From NCBI GenBank assembly GCA_905202055.1, contig CAJKQK010000035.1, positions 1 through 20,848 of the forward strand: DNA of 20,848 nt, in the 5' to 3' direction. The notes below the pieces were generated by a model. That model was given only the letters and a program-made list of their open reading frames with translations, was not told where the DNA came from and did no database searches. The translations under genes were made by a program, and so were the position numbers. Below are positions 1 through 7,593 of this stretch, one piece after another. Positions within the stretch are counted from its first letter, which is position 1. Each line of letters begins with the position of its first letter. This DNA comes from an uncultured Oxalobacter sp. Its GTDB lineage: Bacteria; Pseudomonadota; Gammaproteobacteria; Burkholderiales; Burkholderiaceae_D.

Positions 1-411
1 ATCAACGGAAGTGCCCCGGTAGGCGGTGCTACCTGGGGAACGCTTGATTTCGGCTCCCAGTCGACCCTCTTCACGACAGCCACGGCCCAGGTCAACGGTT
101 CCGGTTCATCACCGATCTCCCTCCAGTGCGCCACGACAACCCCTCCCACATTGACGATCATAAGCGGAACCAATGACGCCAATGCCGGATCAGGGCATTT
201 GCATGCCTTGGCCAGCGGCTCCGGTTATGTTTCATATGACATATATACCGACGCCGGCCACAGCAGCAAAATCACCAACGGAACCGCGTTTTTTACCAGT
301 GCCAATAACGGAACGGCAGAATCCGTCGATATCTATGGATTGGCTTCCGGAGAAACCGGATTGACACCCGGAACTTACACCGACACCCTGACCGTCCAGC
401 TGACTTACTGA
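1..411 (+). CDS. SCPU-domain pilin, Csu type (5' end outside window)
   Basis: C-terminal part (136 residues) of a spore-coat-U domain pilin subunit. The frame is open from base 1, so the start lies upstream. The fold markers are an early GTLDFGSQ segment, a Cys followed by a strand (LQCATTTP), a middle ASGSGYVSYDIYTDA strand and the closing GTYTDTLTVQLTY strand. This G-T-Y-T-D-T ending is the family signature and recurs in the next gene and at the end of both domains of the 4299-5321 protein. Such subunits are secreted to the periplasm, capped by the chaperone encoded at 1027 and polymerised through the usher at 1808. Only 16 bases separate it from the next pilin, so one operon is likely. The family assignment is firm. 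Whether it is the major (CsuA/B-like) or a minor subunit cannot be told from the fragment. Confidence 0.85.
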   Translation: MNGSAPVGGATWGTLDFGSQSTLFTTATAQVNGSGSSPISLQCATTTPPTLTIISGTNDANAGSGHLHALASGSGYVSYDIYTDAGHSSKITNGTAFFTSANNGTAESVDIYGLASGETGLTPGTYTDTLTVQLTY

Positions 412-427
412 CCAAACCGGTGCAGAA

Positions 428-961
428 ATGGGAAGTGTCCGTGATTTTTCAGCGATATGCCTGGCCGCATGCCTGTTGCCACTACCGGCAATGGGAGACT
501 GCACACTGAGTTCTTCCCCTTCGGGTTGCCCTTTTCAGGTACAGGCGGTGATCCAGAACGGCTGTCTGGTTTCAGGCAGCACCGGAACGCCTGTATTCGG
601 TACGCTGGATTTCGGGACGCAATCCACGCTATCGACCCAGACAGTGAGTGCCTCGCTGGTCGCCAACGCTTCTTACCAGTTGAATTGCACTCCCGATATG
701 AGCCTCACGATGTCTCTCGATGGAGGCCAGCATTATAGCGGCGGCAGGCGGCTTGCCCGAACGGGTGGCGGCACACTGCTTTACCAATTGTATTCCGACG
801 CGGCGTATCAGAACGCCATTTTGCTGAATCAGGCCGTGACAATCGCCAGTGTCGGGACAGGCAACACTATCACCTTGCCGATATACGGCAGGATGACCCT
901 GCCGGGCAACGCCGCCCCGGGTACCTATACCGATACAGTCGTGGTCACGCTGTCATGGTAA
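428..961 (+). CDS. SCPU-domain pilin subunit (CsuA/CsuB-like)
   Basis: 177-residue secreted pilin. Residues 1-23 form a signal peptide with a hydrophobic core (ICLAACLLPLPA) and a plausible cleavage before DCTLSS. The mature part begins with a Cys-rich stretch and the motif FQVQAVIQNGCLVSG, typical of Csu-type pilins in which a conserved Cys pairs with one in the second sheet (here QLNCTP). It then has GTLDFGTQS and closes with GTYTDTVVVTLSW. The length is normal for the family. No good Shine-Dalgarno lies before the ATG, and translation may be coupled to the preceding gene 16 bases away. Its stop codon sits in an ATGGTAA overlap with a possible but unlikely start of the chaperone gene. Confidence 0.88.
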   Translation: MGSVRDFSAICLAACLLPLPAMGDCTLSSSPSGCPFQVQAVIQNGCLVSGSTGTPVFGTLDFGTQSTLSTQTVSASLVANASYQLNCTPDMSLTMSLDGGQHYSGGRRLARTGGGTLLYQLYSDAAYQNAILLNQAVTIASVGTGNTITLPIYGRMTLPGNAAPGTYTDTVVVTLSW

Positions 962-1026
962 AGCCTTTTTATTTTCGACCGGGATACAGATCAGACAATT
1001 GTCCCGTTTTTTCAGGATACACGACC

Positions 1027-1836
1027 ATGATGCGACTGACAGACTTTACCGGTAAAAAGAACCGTGTTACCCGGCTCCTGATGCTTGTGGCCGTTTATTT
1101 TCTGACCGGGGTATTACCCGCGACCGCTGCCATATTGATCTGGCCGACCAATGTATTCATCGACAGCAGGGAAAAAGCGGCCGCGATGTGGCTTGAAAAC
1201 CGTGGCAATACCCTGCAAACCTACCAGATGCGTGTTTATGCATGGTCGCATACCGGCAGCAAGGAAGAATTGACCGAACAGGACGACATCGTCGGCAGCC
1301 CTCCCATCATGCAGATCGAACCCGGAAAACGGCAACTGGTCCGGCTGATAAGGACCGGCACCCCTCCTCCCGGCAAAGAGATGACCTATCGTGTCATCCT
1401 CGATGAAATTCCCTCTGCCGAGCCTGAAGCGCCGGATAAGGCCAATGGGGTCAAATTCCGGATGCGCTACTCCATTCCTGTTTTCGTTTTCGGTGAAGGG
1501 CTTGCCAGCCAGTCCATGCAGGGCAACGGAAAAACCGATGCAGACAAGGTTGTCGTCGATCCTTCCCTGTCCTGGCGCATCAAAAACGACAGGAAACAGA
1601 AAACGCTTGAAGTCAGCAACAAGGGCCCGATACACGTCCACCTCAGAAACCTGACCTTTGCAAGGCGCGACGGGATGAAAACCGATCCGGGAGGCGCTGC
1701 CGGTTATATCCTGCCGGGCAAAACGATGAGCTGGCCTGTCACGGCCGAAATGGGTTCCGGCAGTACGCTGCTGGGCATTATCAACGGCAAACAATTAGTC
1801 AGAATAAATGCCGCCAATACCGAAGAAGCCGATTAA
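1027..1836 (+). CDS. Periplasmic pilus-assembly chaperone, PapD-like (CsuC-type)
   Basis: About 269 residues. It is a two-immunoglobulin-domain periplasmic chaperone that binds pilin subunits by donating a strand and delivers them to the usher. After a signal peptide (hydrophobic LLMLVAVYFLTGVLPATAA) the mature protein starts AILIWPTNVFIDS. An alternating strand, AAMWLENRG, follows, then the typical EPGKRQLVRLIR and the domain-ending MTYRVILDEIP. The frame is open back to an ATG at 955 that overlaps the previous stop, but that start would put about 24 polar residues ahead of the signal peptide. I chose 1027 (an ATG pair at 1027/1030) because a CAGGA lies 9 bases upstream and the signal peptide is then normal. 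It overlaps the usher reading frame by 29 bases. Confidence 0.9.
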   Translation: MMRLTDFTGKKNRVTRLLMLVAVYFLTGVLPATAAILIWPTNVFIDSREKAAAMWLENRGNTLQTYQMRVYAWSHTGSKEELTEQDDIVGSPPIMQIEPGKRQLVRLIRTGTPPPGKEMTYRVILDEIPSAEPEAPDKANGVKFRMRYSIPVFVFGEGLASQSMQGNGKTDADKVVVDPSLSWRIKNDRKQKTLEVSNKGPIHVHLRNLTFARRDGMKTDPGGAAGYILPGKTMSWPVTAEMGSGSTLLGIINGKQLVRINAANTEEAD

Positions 1837-4294
1837 CAGGAGACAGTGCCAGTCAACAAGAAAACCGGAAACCCGATATTGCGCAGTATCTGACGACGTT
1901 TCAGGCAAAACCGTTACTCGTACCCTCCTGTCCATCCTGATATCCTATCTTTTACTGATGGGCTTGCCGGCCGCTTTGACTTCAACTGCTCATGCGGAAA
2001 ACCTTGCTTCCCTTTCCGGGAGGACACAAAAACCGGATATGAACCTGTATCTTGAACTGGTCGCCAATGAACGACCGACAGGACATGTCGCCCCTGTCCA
2101 CTACAAAAACAACCAGTACTGGGTCAATACACGCGATCTGGCAGCCGCGGGAATTCCATCTTCTCCCTGGCGACATCAGATGCCGGTATCGGGAGACGCC
2201 GACATTGCCCTTGACGATGCAAAGGGCATCAAAGTCAATTACGACAGTCCCGCCCAGCAATTGAGGATCAATGTTCCCGTCGACAGCCTTCCGGAACAGA
2301 CACTTGACCTGAGGGAAAAAAGGCCTTTCTATCCTCCACAGTCCGGTCTCGGCATGCTGGTCAATTACGATATCTATGTCCAGAAAAACCAGCAGACAGG
2401 AAGCAATACCAACGCATGGAGTGAACTTCGGCTCTTCAGCCCTTACGGCACGCTCGCCAACACCGGCATATACCGGCATAATTTCTCAGACAGTCTTTCT
2501 GAAAGCCAAAGCGGTTATATCCGTTACGACACCCGCTGGCATTATTCAGACGAAGTCCGCATCCTGACGTATGAAGCCGGCGATCTCGTGACCCGGGGGC
2601 TTTCGTGGAACAACCCTGTCCGGATCGGCGGTTTCCAGATATCTAAAAATTTCAGTGTCCGGCCCGATATCATTACCTATCCGCTGCCACAGTTTGCCGG
2701 GTCGGCAGCCGTTCCCTCGACCCTTGACCTGTATCTCGATGGATACCGTACGCAAAGCAACCAGTTGAACCCGGGCCCCTTTTCCATTACAACAACCCCG
2801 TTCGTCAACGGTGCCGGTGAAGCCGTCGTGGTGACGACAGACGCCCTTGGACGTCAGGTGTCGACCACGCTGCCCTTTTATGTGACAGGCGAACTGCTGA
2901 AAAAAGGATACACCGACTATGCCGCCAGTTTCGGGGTCTTGCGGCAACGTTATGGCATATCCAATTTCGATTACAGCAAACTGGCTTATAGCGGTAGCCT
3001 GAGATATGGGCTGACGGACGCCCTGACCGTCGGGTCGCATGTTGAAGGCGGGAAATCCCTGACAGTCGGCGGTTTGGGTGCAACCGTACGGCTTGGGATG
3101 TTCGGCGTGGCGAATGCCTCTTACAGCACCAGTTCCGGCAACGGGATGAGTGGCAGGCAAATGACGGGCGGTTATCAATATACCAACCGGCATTTCAATG
3201 CCTCAGCCCAATGGGTCCGATACAGCCCAAACTGGCGTGACCTGTCTACCATCGGAACCTGGCAGCGGCCTTACCAGCAAAGCGTACAGATCACGGCCGG
3301 CATTCCCCTTGGGCATTTCGGCAGCCTGAGCGGCGGCATTTTTTCGATCAAAAACAATGACGGCAATACGACCCGGCTGACCAACCTGACATGGAGCATT
3401 ACGCCGGGGAACTTCGGTACCTTTTACCTCTCCGCCAACAAGTCCAGCAACGAGGGCGGCTGGTCCGGTTTCGTCCAGTGGATTCTGCCTTTCGGGAAAC
3501 AAAACAGGGATACCGTTTCAAGCACGACTACGCGCAATCAGCAGGGAGACTATTCCCAGCGCTTCGATTACAGCCGAACGGTTCCGACTGACGGTGGCCT
3601 TGGCTGGAATCTGGGCTACAGTTTCGATTCATCCGGCCCCAACTACCGGCAGGCAGACCTGACCTGGCGAAACGACAAGATGCAGATGCGTGGCGGATTA
3701 TATGGCCCCGACAACAATAACACGATATGGGGAGAGATGAGCGGCGCCCTCGTCATGATGGACAAGTCCGTCTTTGCCACGAACATGGTACAGGATTCGT
3801 TCGTCCTCATCTCGACAGACGGGGTACCTTCCATTCCGGTACGTTACGAAAACAACCTGATCGGTTCGACCGACCCTGACGGTCATCTGATGGTGCCGTC
3901 TGTCCCGGGGTACTATGCAGCCAAATATGAAATCGATCCGCTGAATCTTCCGCTGGACATGCAGGTCCCGGAGGTCGAAAAACGTGTCGCCGTCAAATCC
4001 GGCAATGGCTATCTCATGCGCTTTCCGGTGAAACAGACCTTGCCGGTCGGTATCCGGCTCGTCGACAGCAGGCAGAAACCACTCCCTGCCGGTTCTGTCG
4101 CCAGACTCGCCTCAGGGAAAATATCACCTGTCGGTCTGGATGGTTTTGCCTGGTTTGAAGATGTCGATCCGCAAAGCCAGGTCACCGTCTCCCTGCCGGA
4201 TGGCAACCGGTGTCATGCCAGGTTTTCCATCGACAGGAAAAAAGCCAACGGGACGATTTCGAAAGTCGGGCCACTGGAATGCATAAAGGAATGA
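1808..4294 (+). CDS. Outer-membrane fimbrial usher (CsuD/PapC family)
   Basis: 828-residue usher, the 24-strand beta-barrel pore that recruits chaperone-subunit complexes and extrudes the pilus. The order is: hydrophobic signal core (residues about 38-62, ending STAHA), periplasmic N-terminal domain (NLYLELVANER), barrel with plug, with typical segments such as FYVTGELLKKGYTDYAASFG, and C-terminal domains (VPSIPVRYENNLIGSTDPDG, PLNLPLDMQVPEVEKRV) ending with a Cys-containing strand. The length is usual. The start is odd. The only in-frame ATG gives a polar n-region of about 37 residues and has no Shine-Dalgarno. A good AGGAG (1838-1842) instead precedes a GTG at 1846 in another frame that stops after 15 codons. 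The function call is secure, but the first 35 or so codons are not. Confidence 0.92.
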   Translation: MPPIPKKPINRRQCQSTRKPETRYCAVSDDVSGKTVTRTLLSILISYLLLMGLPAALTSTAHAENLASLSGRTQKPDMNLYLELVANERPTGHVAPVHYKNNQYWVNTRDLAAAGIPSSPWRHQMPVSGDADIALDDAKGIKVNYDSPAQQLRINVPVDSLPEQTLDLREKRPFYPPQSGLGMLVNYDIYVQKNQQTGSNTNAWSELRLFSPYGTLANTGIYRHNFSDSLSESQSGYIRYDTRWHYSDEVRILTYEAGDLVTRGLSWNNPVRIGGFQISKNFSVRPDIITYPLPQFAGSAAVPSTLDLYLDGYRTQSNQLNPGPFSITTTPFVNGAGEAVVVTTDALGRQVSTTLPFYVTGELLKKGYTDYAASFGVLRQRYGISNFDYSKLAYSGSLRYGLTDALTVGSHVEGGKSLTVGGLGATVRLGMFGVANASYSTSSGNGMSGRQMTGGYQYTNRHFNASAQWVRYSPNWRDLSTIGTWQRPYQQSVQITAGIPLGHFGSLSGGIFSIKNNDGNTTRLTNLTWSITPGNFGTFYLSANKSSNEGGWSGFVQWILPFGKQNRDTVSSTTTRNQQGDYSQRFDYSRTVPTDGGLGWNLGYSFDSSGPNYRQADLTWRNDKMQMRGGLYGPDNNNTIWGEMSGALVMMDKSVFATNMVQDSFVLISTDGVPSIPVRYENNLIGSTDPDGHLMVPSVPGYYAAKYEIDPLNLPLDMQVPEVEKRVAVKSGNGYLMRFPVKQTLPVGIRLVDSRQKPLPAGSVARLASGKISPVGLDGFAWFEDVDPQSQVTVSLPDGNRCHARFSIDRKKANGTISKVGPLECIKE

Positions 4295-4298
4295 TCAT

Positions 4299-5321
4299 AT
4301 GACTTGTCAGACACCATCCACCTGCCCTGAAATCATGAAAAAACCATACCTGTGGCTGGCGGCATTCCTTTGTTTCCTGCTTCCGGCCATGGCAGGCGCC
4401 GCACCGGGCTGTCAGACATCGACCGGCACGGGCACGGCTTCTTTCGGTTCCCAGACATCCATCAAGGTCAACAGCAGCACGCAAAACACATCCATCGCCA
4501 ATGCCGGGGTGGCGTGCGGCGGCTCATTATTGACCGTTCTGGGCGCTCCGGGCTACATCAACGCCGTCGTTTCCACGACCAACGGTTCCAAACTCAAGAA
4601 TGCTGCCGGTGACACTATCCCCTACCAGATTTTTGCCGACCAGACCTACACTTACCAGATTACACCGGGAACGGCACTCAACTATTACAACTCCACCCTG
4701 CTGAATCTTCTTGGACTGACCGGCAGCAACAATGCTCCTTTGCCCATGTATTTCCGAACCGTTACAGGTGCACTCAACCTCAGCAGTGGAACGTATACCG
4801 ATACGGTGACAGTCAACTGGACCTGGAGCATCTGTACCGTGGTGAGTATTGGCAACCTGTGCATCGGCCCGGTCAACACCGGCTCAACATCGAGCGTCGT
4901 CAATCTCAGCCTGCAGATCGGCAATGACTGCACCATCAATGCCCCCAATATCAGTTTTGGTACAGCGCCGCTCATCAGTGCCTTTTCTCCCGTTACGCAA
5001 ACCATCAGTGTCCAGTGCACGAAAGGAACCTCGTACACAGTCGGACTCTCTGATGGCAGCAATGCATCCAGCGGCCAGCGACGCATGGCCAGCGGCAGTC
5101 ATTACATCAACTATGAAATTTATCAGGGAGCGAGTGGCACGACCCGCTGGGGGTCGACGGCAGGACAGACCCGTGCATCCGGAAACGCCGACGTCAATCC
5201 GGGTGCGGGAACCGGCAATTCGACACAGGGATTTGTTTACAATTCGAAAGTATTGTCGGGGCAGACAACCTCGCCTGCCGGAACCTATACCGATACTGTC
5301 GTCATCAGTGTTGGCTTCTAA
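4299..5321 (+). CDS. Two-domain SCPU tip subunit/adhesin (CsuE-like)
   Basis: 340 residues with a signal peptide (KKPYLWLAAFLCFLLPAMAGA) and two spore-coat-U domains in tandem. Domain 1, about residues 36-170, opens with CQTSTG and closes GTYTDTVTVNWTW. Domain 2, about 185-340, has NDCTINAPNISFG and closes GTYTDTVVISVGF. A two-domain subunit encoded last in a Csu-type operon is the tip adhesin. The family's tip proteins bind abiotic surfaces through hydrophobic fingertip loops, but no such loop is identified here. Two starts are possible. ATG 4299 has AAGGA 8 bases upstream and is preferred. ATG 4335 (MKKPYLW) gives a cleaner signal peptide but has no Shine-Dalgarno. The gap to the usher stop is 4 bases, so the genes are translationally linked. 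Confidence 0.88.
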   Translation: MTCQTPSTCPEIMKKPYLWLAAFLCFLLPAMAGAAPGCQTSTGTGTASFGSQTSIKVNSSTQNTSIANAGVACGGSLLTVLGAPGYINAVVSTTNGSKLKNAAGDTIPYQIFADQTYTYQITPGTALNYYNSTLLNLLGLTGSNNAPLPMYFRTVTGALNLSSGTYTDTVTVNWTWSICTVVSIGNLCIGPVNTGSTSSVVNLSLQIGNDCTINAPNISFGTAPLISAFSPVTQTISVQCTKGTSYTVGLSDGSNASSGQRRMASGSHYINYEIYQGASGTTRWGSTAGQTRASGNADVNPGAGTGNSTQGFVYNSKVLSGQTTSPAGTYTDTVVISVGF

Positions 5322-5354
5322 AACCGAATCAGTCTCATCCGGGGATCCGGAAAT

Positions 5355-5382
5355 AAAAAAGGTGACGGAAACGTCACCTTTT
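5355..5382. terminator. Bidirectional intrinsic terminator
   Basis: A perfect 7-bp stem GGTGACG/CGTCACC (5361-5367 with 5372-5378) closes a GAAA tetraloop. It has six A on the left and four T on the right, so it can stop transcription from both sides. It lies between the convergent pilus operon and the glutaredoxin-like gene. Confidence 0.9.
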
Positions 5383-5420
5383 CATAAACCGGATATCCCA
5401 AAGGATGAACAGGCGGAAAA

Positions 5421-5678
5421 TCAGTCTTTCATCAATTTGTCCAGTTCGCCACTTTCGACCATATCCATCAGTTCAGGCAGGGCGCCGATATGATCGTATC
5501 CGATAAAAATCTGTGGCAAAACGTGGCGTTCGGAACGTGCCCACATTTCAACGGCCAGTTTCATGTCGGTATCGACGAGCAGTTTCTGGTATTCAATACC
5601 CTTGGCATCGAAAATGCTGGCAGCCATATCACAAGCCGGGTGGCCTTCGACGCAATACATCTCAACTTTTTTGTTCAT
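5421..5678 (-). CDS. Glutaredoxin-fold protein with HPAC in place of CPYC
   Basis: 85 residues, the size of a GrxC-type glutaredoxin. It begins KKVEMYC, the first strand of the fold. Where the family has the redox motif CPYC it reads H13-P14-A15-C16. The nucleophilic first Cys is therefore replaced by His, while the second Cys is kept and an extra Cys sits at position 9. Later features are conserved: the cis-proline loop LPQIFIG (a Val-Pro-Gln-Ile-Phe equivalent) that positions glutathione, and the C-terminal helix GALPELMDMVESGELDKLM. Known family enzymes reduce disulfides or glutathione adducts in the cytoplasm. This one should not work by the usual monothiol mechanism through the first Cys. 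AAGGA lies 5 bases before the ATG. It is convergent with the pilus operon and stands alone. The fold call is good; the activity is uncertain. Confidence 0.8.
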   Translation of the reverse strand: MNKKVEMYCVEGHPACDMAASIFDAKGIEYQKLLVDTDMKLAVEMWARSERHVLPQIFIGYDHIGALPELMDMVESGELDKLMKD

Positions 5679-5743
5679 CTTGATCCTTCGGTTCGTTAAG
5701 GTGAAAAGGACAGAAAACTGTCATGCATAGTCGCAATGGCCAT

Positions 5744-5749
5744 ATTATA
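5744..5749 (-). promoter_or_regulatory. Probable -10 box of the glutaredoxin-like gene
   Basis: A perfect TATAAT on the minus strand, within a TATATAAT run, lies 66 bases upstream of the start codon. No convincing -35 is seen at the right distance. A small hairpin (GACAG, four-base loop, CTGTC at about 5710-5723) lies in the predicted leader. Confidence 0.45.
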
Positions 5750-6163
5750 TACTGAGTTGCAAATTCGATATTCGCTTCATGAAGTTCCCAATATTTCCAA
5801 CCGGAAAAATGCCGGTTTCATTCAAGAAAGTCCATGCTGGCGTAATTTCCCACAACCTCCCTCCACTCAGTGTGAAGGAGAGTTGTCAGTTAATCCAATA
5901 CAACGGACTTGTTGGCGCACCGGCAAAAATACTGACAGGCAATTTTTCATCGGTCAGCTTATACAACAAAATTAACGAACCTGTCGTTTTCGGGGCATTT
6001 GGATGTCGTGGCAGTCGTTTGCCAGTGTCCGGGCAAAATTCGGGAAAAACGGAAAAACAGTCCATTTTTTTCACCTGCCCGTTCAGGGAATGATGTATGC
6101 CAAAAGCTGTTTTCCCGGAAATGCTAAGCTTTGAAAATAAACCCCTGATATGAGAGCACGAAA
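5750..6163. other. Non-coding gap between divergent genes
   Basis: About 410 bases with no believable gene. The ORFs present on both strands are short, lack Shine-Dalgarno sequences and have no recognisable protein features. The only structure noted is a weak hairpin AACCGG/CCGGTT at 5799-5817 with a 7-base loop. The promoter of the 90-residue gene at 6164 should lie in the last 100 bases, but no clear box stands out. Confidence 0.5.
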
Positions 6164-6436
6164 ATGACACCTCATCGCGACCCTTTTCCCCATTACCCTG
6201 GCACCGACCGGTTGACTGCCGGGGGACGTAGCGAACTTCCCGATTCGGCATTCGGAATCCCCGCCAAACGCGCGTTCCCGATGCCGGATGCGGAACATGT
6301 CCGGGATGCCGAATCCCGTTTTCATCTCGCTTCGGATGAAGACAGACCTGAACTGGCTCGCCGTATATTGGCAAAAGCCCGGGAATTCGGCGTGAATGTA
6401 CAAAGCCCGAATGTGCTGGAGTGGGCCGATAAATAG
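6164..6436 (+). CDS. Small conserved protein, function unknown
   Basis: 90-residue soluble protein with no signal peptide or membrane segment. The core runs LPDSAFGIPAKRAFPMPDAE (residues 25-44), then HVRDAESRFH and a helix ELARRILAKAREFGV. From memory, the pattern L-P-D-x-x-F-G-I-P-x-K-R-x-x-P-x-x-D-x-x-H-V-R occurs in small stand-alone bacterial proteins and at the ends of some phage structural or protease-related proteins, with no assigned function. The ATG is preceded only by a weak GAGAG. The strong protein-like composition and the motif support a real gene. The opposite-strand ORFs are shadows. Confidence 0.65.
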   Translation: MTPHRDPFPHYPGTDRLTAGGRSELPDSAFGIPAKRAFPMPDAEHVRDAESRFHLASDEDRPELARRILAKAREFGVNVQSPNVLEWADK

Positions 6437-6456
6437 CCCCGGCTTGTGCCATAGCG

Positions 6457-6507
6457 ATAAAACGGGTTGGAAACAGACTCATTTTCAGGAAACAAACCGG
6501 GTTTTAT
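6457..6507. repeat. Interrupted inverted repeat between two genes
   Basis: ATAAAAC (6457-6463) pairs with GTTTTAT (6501-6507), and inside it GGTT (6465-6468) pairs with AACC (6495-6498). It lies downstream of the 90-residue gene and 35 bases before the GyrI-like gene. No T tract follows, so it could be an operator or a weak terminator. Confidence 0.3.
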
Positions 6508-6541
6508 GACCTAATATTTCACCATTTGACAGGAGAACATC

Positions 6542-7027
6542 ATGGATTTTGAATTTGCAGTGCTTGAATTTCCGGAAACAAAAATTGCCGGAATAACCGT
6601 TGAAACAGATCTGAAACATGCGCAACAAAACTGTCAGGCATTATGGGAAAAATTCGGAAAACGTGTGACCGGAGAACTGGCTGGTCACAAGGCCATTCCG
6701 GAAGACGCGGCAAAATATGGTGTTTACCAGATGCTCACCAAAGACAAATTTTCCTATTGTGCCGGCGTCGAAATCAATTCGGACACGTCTCTTCCATCCG
6801 ATCTGAAAATCATCACCATACCACTGGGCATGTATGTTACCTGTCAGGTTTCGGACATGTCAAAACTGGAAGATGCCTATAAGGCCCTGTACGAAAAATG
6901 GCCATCGACGCAAATCGATTACGTCATCGACAATAAAGGCCTCTGTTTCGAACGATATGACTATGAGTGGAAAAAAGGTGATCCTTTTGAAATTTACGTT
7001 GCTGTCAGCATAAAAGAACCGAACTGA
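6542..7027 (+). CDS. GyrI-like / AraC-effector-binding-domain protein
   Basis: 161 residues, a stand-alone small-molecule-binding domain of the GyrI/SbmC type. It begins FEFAVLEFPETKIAGITVET, the beta strand and 'x-x-G' turn usual for the domain. It continues with the helix QNCQALWEKFGKRV, a central YGVYQ, CAGVEIN with IPLGMYVTCQV, and ends FEIYVAVSIKEPN, the classic 'EIYxPI' strand of these folds. Known members bind drugs or cationic ligands, fuse to AraC- or MerR-type regulators, or bind gyrase. No DNA-binding domain is present here. The start has an excellent AGGAG 6 bases upstream. It is followed by its own terminator, so it is a single-gene unit. Confidence 0.75.
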   Translation: MDFEFAVLEFPETKIAGITVETDLKHAQQNCQALWEKFGKRVTGELAGHKAIPEDAAKYGVYQMLTKDKFSYCAGVEINSDTSLPSDLKIITIPLGMYVTCQVSDMSKLEDAYKALYEKWPSTQIDYVIDNKGLCFERYDYEWKKGDPFEIYVAVSIKEPN

Positions 7028-7073
7028 CCTTTTTGGGAATATTTCTGTTCAATTGTATTCGGCTTGCAACCGG

Positions 7074-7105
7074 AAAAGGGATACTTCAATGAGTATCCCT
7101 TTTTT
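7074..7105 (+). terminator. Intrinsic terminator after the GyrI-like gene
   Basis: A perfect 8-bp stem GGGATACT/AGTATCCC (7078-7085 with 7092-7099) with a 6-base loop is followed by six T and preceded by four A. It ends the unit 6542-7027 and insulates the ars promoter. Confidence 0.9.
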
Positions 7106-7138
7106 ATCACCGGAAAATATGCCTGGCTATTGTACTGG

Positions 7139-7176
7139 TTTACAAATTATTTCAATACTTGTTGTATTATTGAAAT
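7139..7176 (+). promoter_or_regulatory. ars promoter with ArsR operator abutting the start codon
   Basis: A 9-bp perfect inverted repeat, ATTTCAATA (7149-7157) and TATTGAAAT (7168-7176) with a 10-base spacer, ends at the base before the ATG. A nested repeat AATAC/GTATT lies inside it. AT-rich palindromes of this kind are typical ArsR sites. A plausible promoter is TTTACA (7139-7144), 17 bases, TTGTAT (7162-7167), or TATTAT at 7165. Either would start transcription at or very near the start codon. Repressor binding would cover the -10 box. No Shine-Dalgarno exists, so a leaderless message is inferred. Confidence 0.65.
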
Positions 7177-7593
7177 ATGAAAACAGATTATGCATCCTCT
7201 CTTTTTGAAGCCCTGTCCTCAAATATACGTCTGGAGATATTCCGCTTGCTCGTCAGATATGCTCCTGACGGTCTTGTTGCCGGGGAAATAGCAACGCATC
7301 TGAACCTCTCCGCCAACAACCTGTCATTTCACCTGAAAAACCTTGCCCATAACGGACTGGTCAGTATGGAAAAGGAAGGACGATTCTTGCGGTATCGCGC
7401 CAGTATCCCGCTGATGCTGGATTTGATCGCCTTTTTGACGGAAAACTGCTGTCAGGTCAATACCGGCCAATGCGAGTGTTACTGCAAAGAAAGCGGGATT
7501 TCACCGGATTTTCTCCCCCTTCTTCCTTCCGAAAAAGGGGGTGGCCAGGCTACCGGTTTAAAAATGAACATAACGGACGACTCAAATGAGTAA
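7177..7593 (+). CDS. arsR: ArsR-family arsenite-responsive repressor
   Basis: 138-residue metalloregulator. The winged helix-turn-helix spans about residues 10-75: FEALSSNIRLEIFRLL, then the recognition region SANNLSFHLKNLAHNGLV and the wing MEKEGRFLRYRAS. C-terminal to it is a Cys cluster, C91, C92, C99, C101 and C103. A Cys pair plus a third Cys six or so residues on resembles the C-terminal As(III) site of the Acidithiobacillus ferrooxidans type of ArsR, not the helix-3 CVC site of plasmid R773. Apo-repressor binds the operator just upstream and arsenite releases it. The last codons overlap the arsM start (ATGAGTAA), so the genes are translationally coupled. The extended C-terminal tail of about 35 residues after the cluster carries no recognised motif. 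Confidence 0.88.
   Translation: MKTDYASSLFEALSSNIRLEIFRLLVRYAPDGLVAGEIATHLNLSANNLSFHLKNLAHNGLVSMEKEGRFLRYRASIPLMLDLIAFLTENCCQVNTGQCECYCKESGISPDFLPLLPSEKGGGQATGLKMNITDDSNE

Noticed and set aside
5886..6482. 198-residue minus-strand frame
   Set aside because: Antisense to the better-supported 90-residue gene and extends into a non-coding gap; the composition is random (many Pro, His, Arg, Gly).
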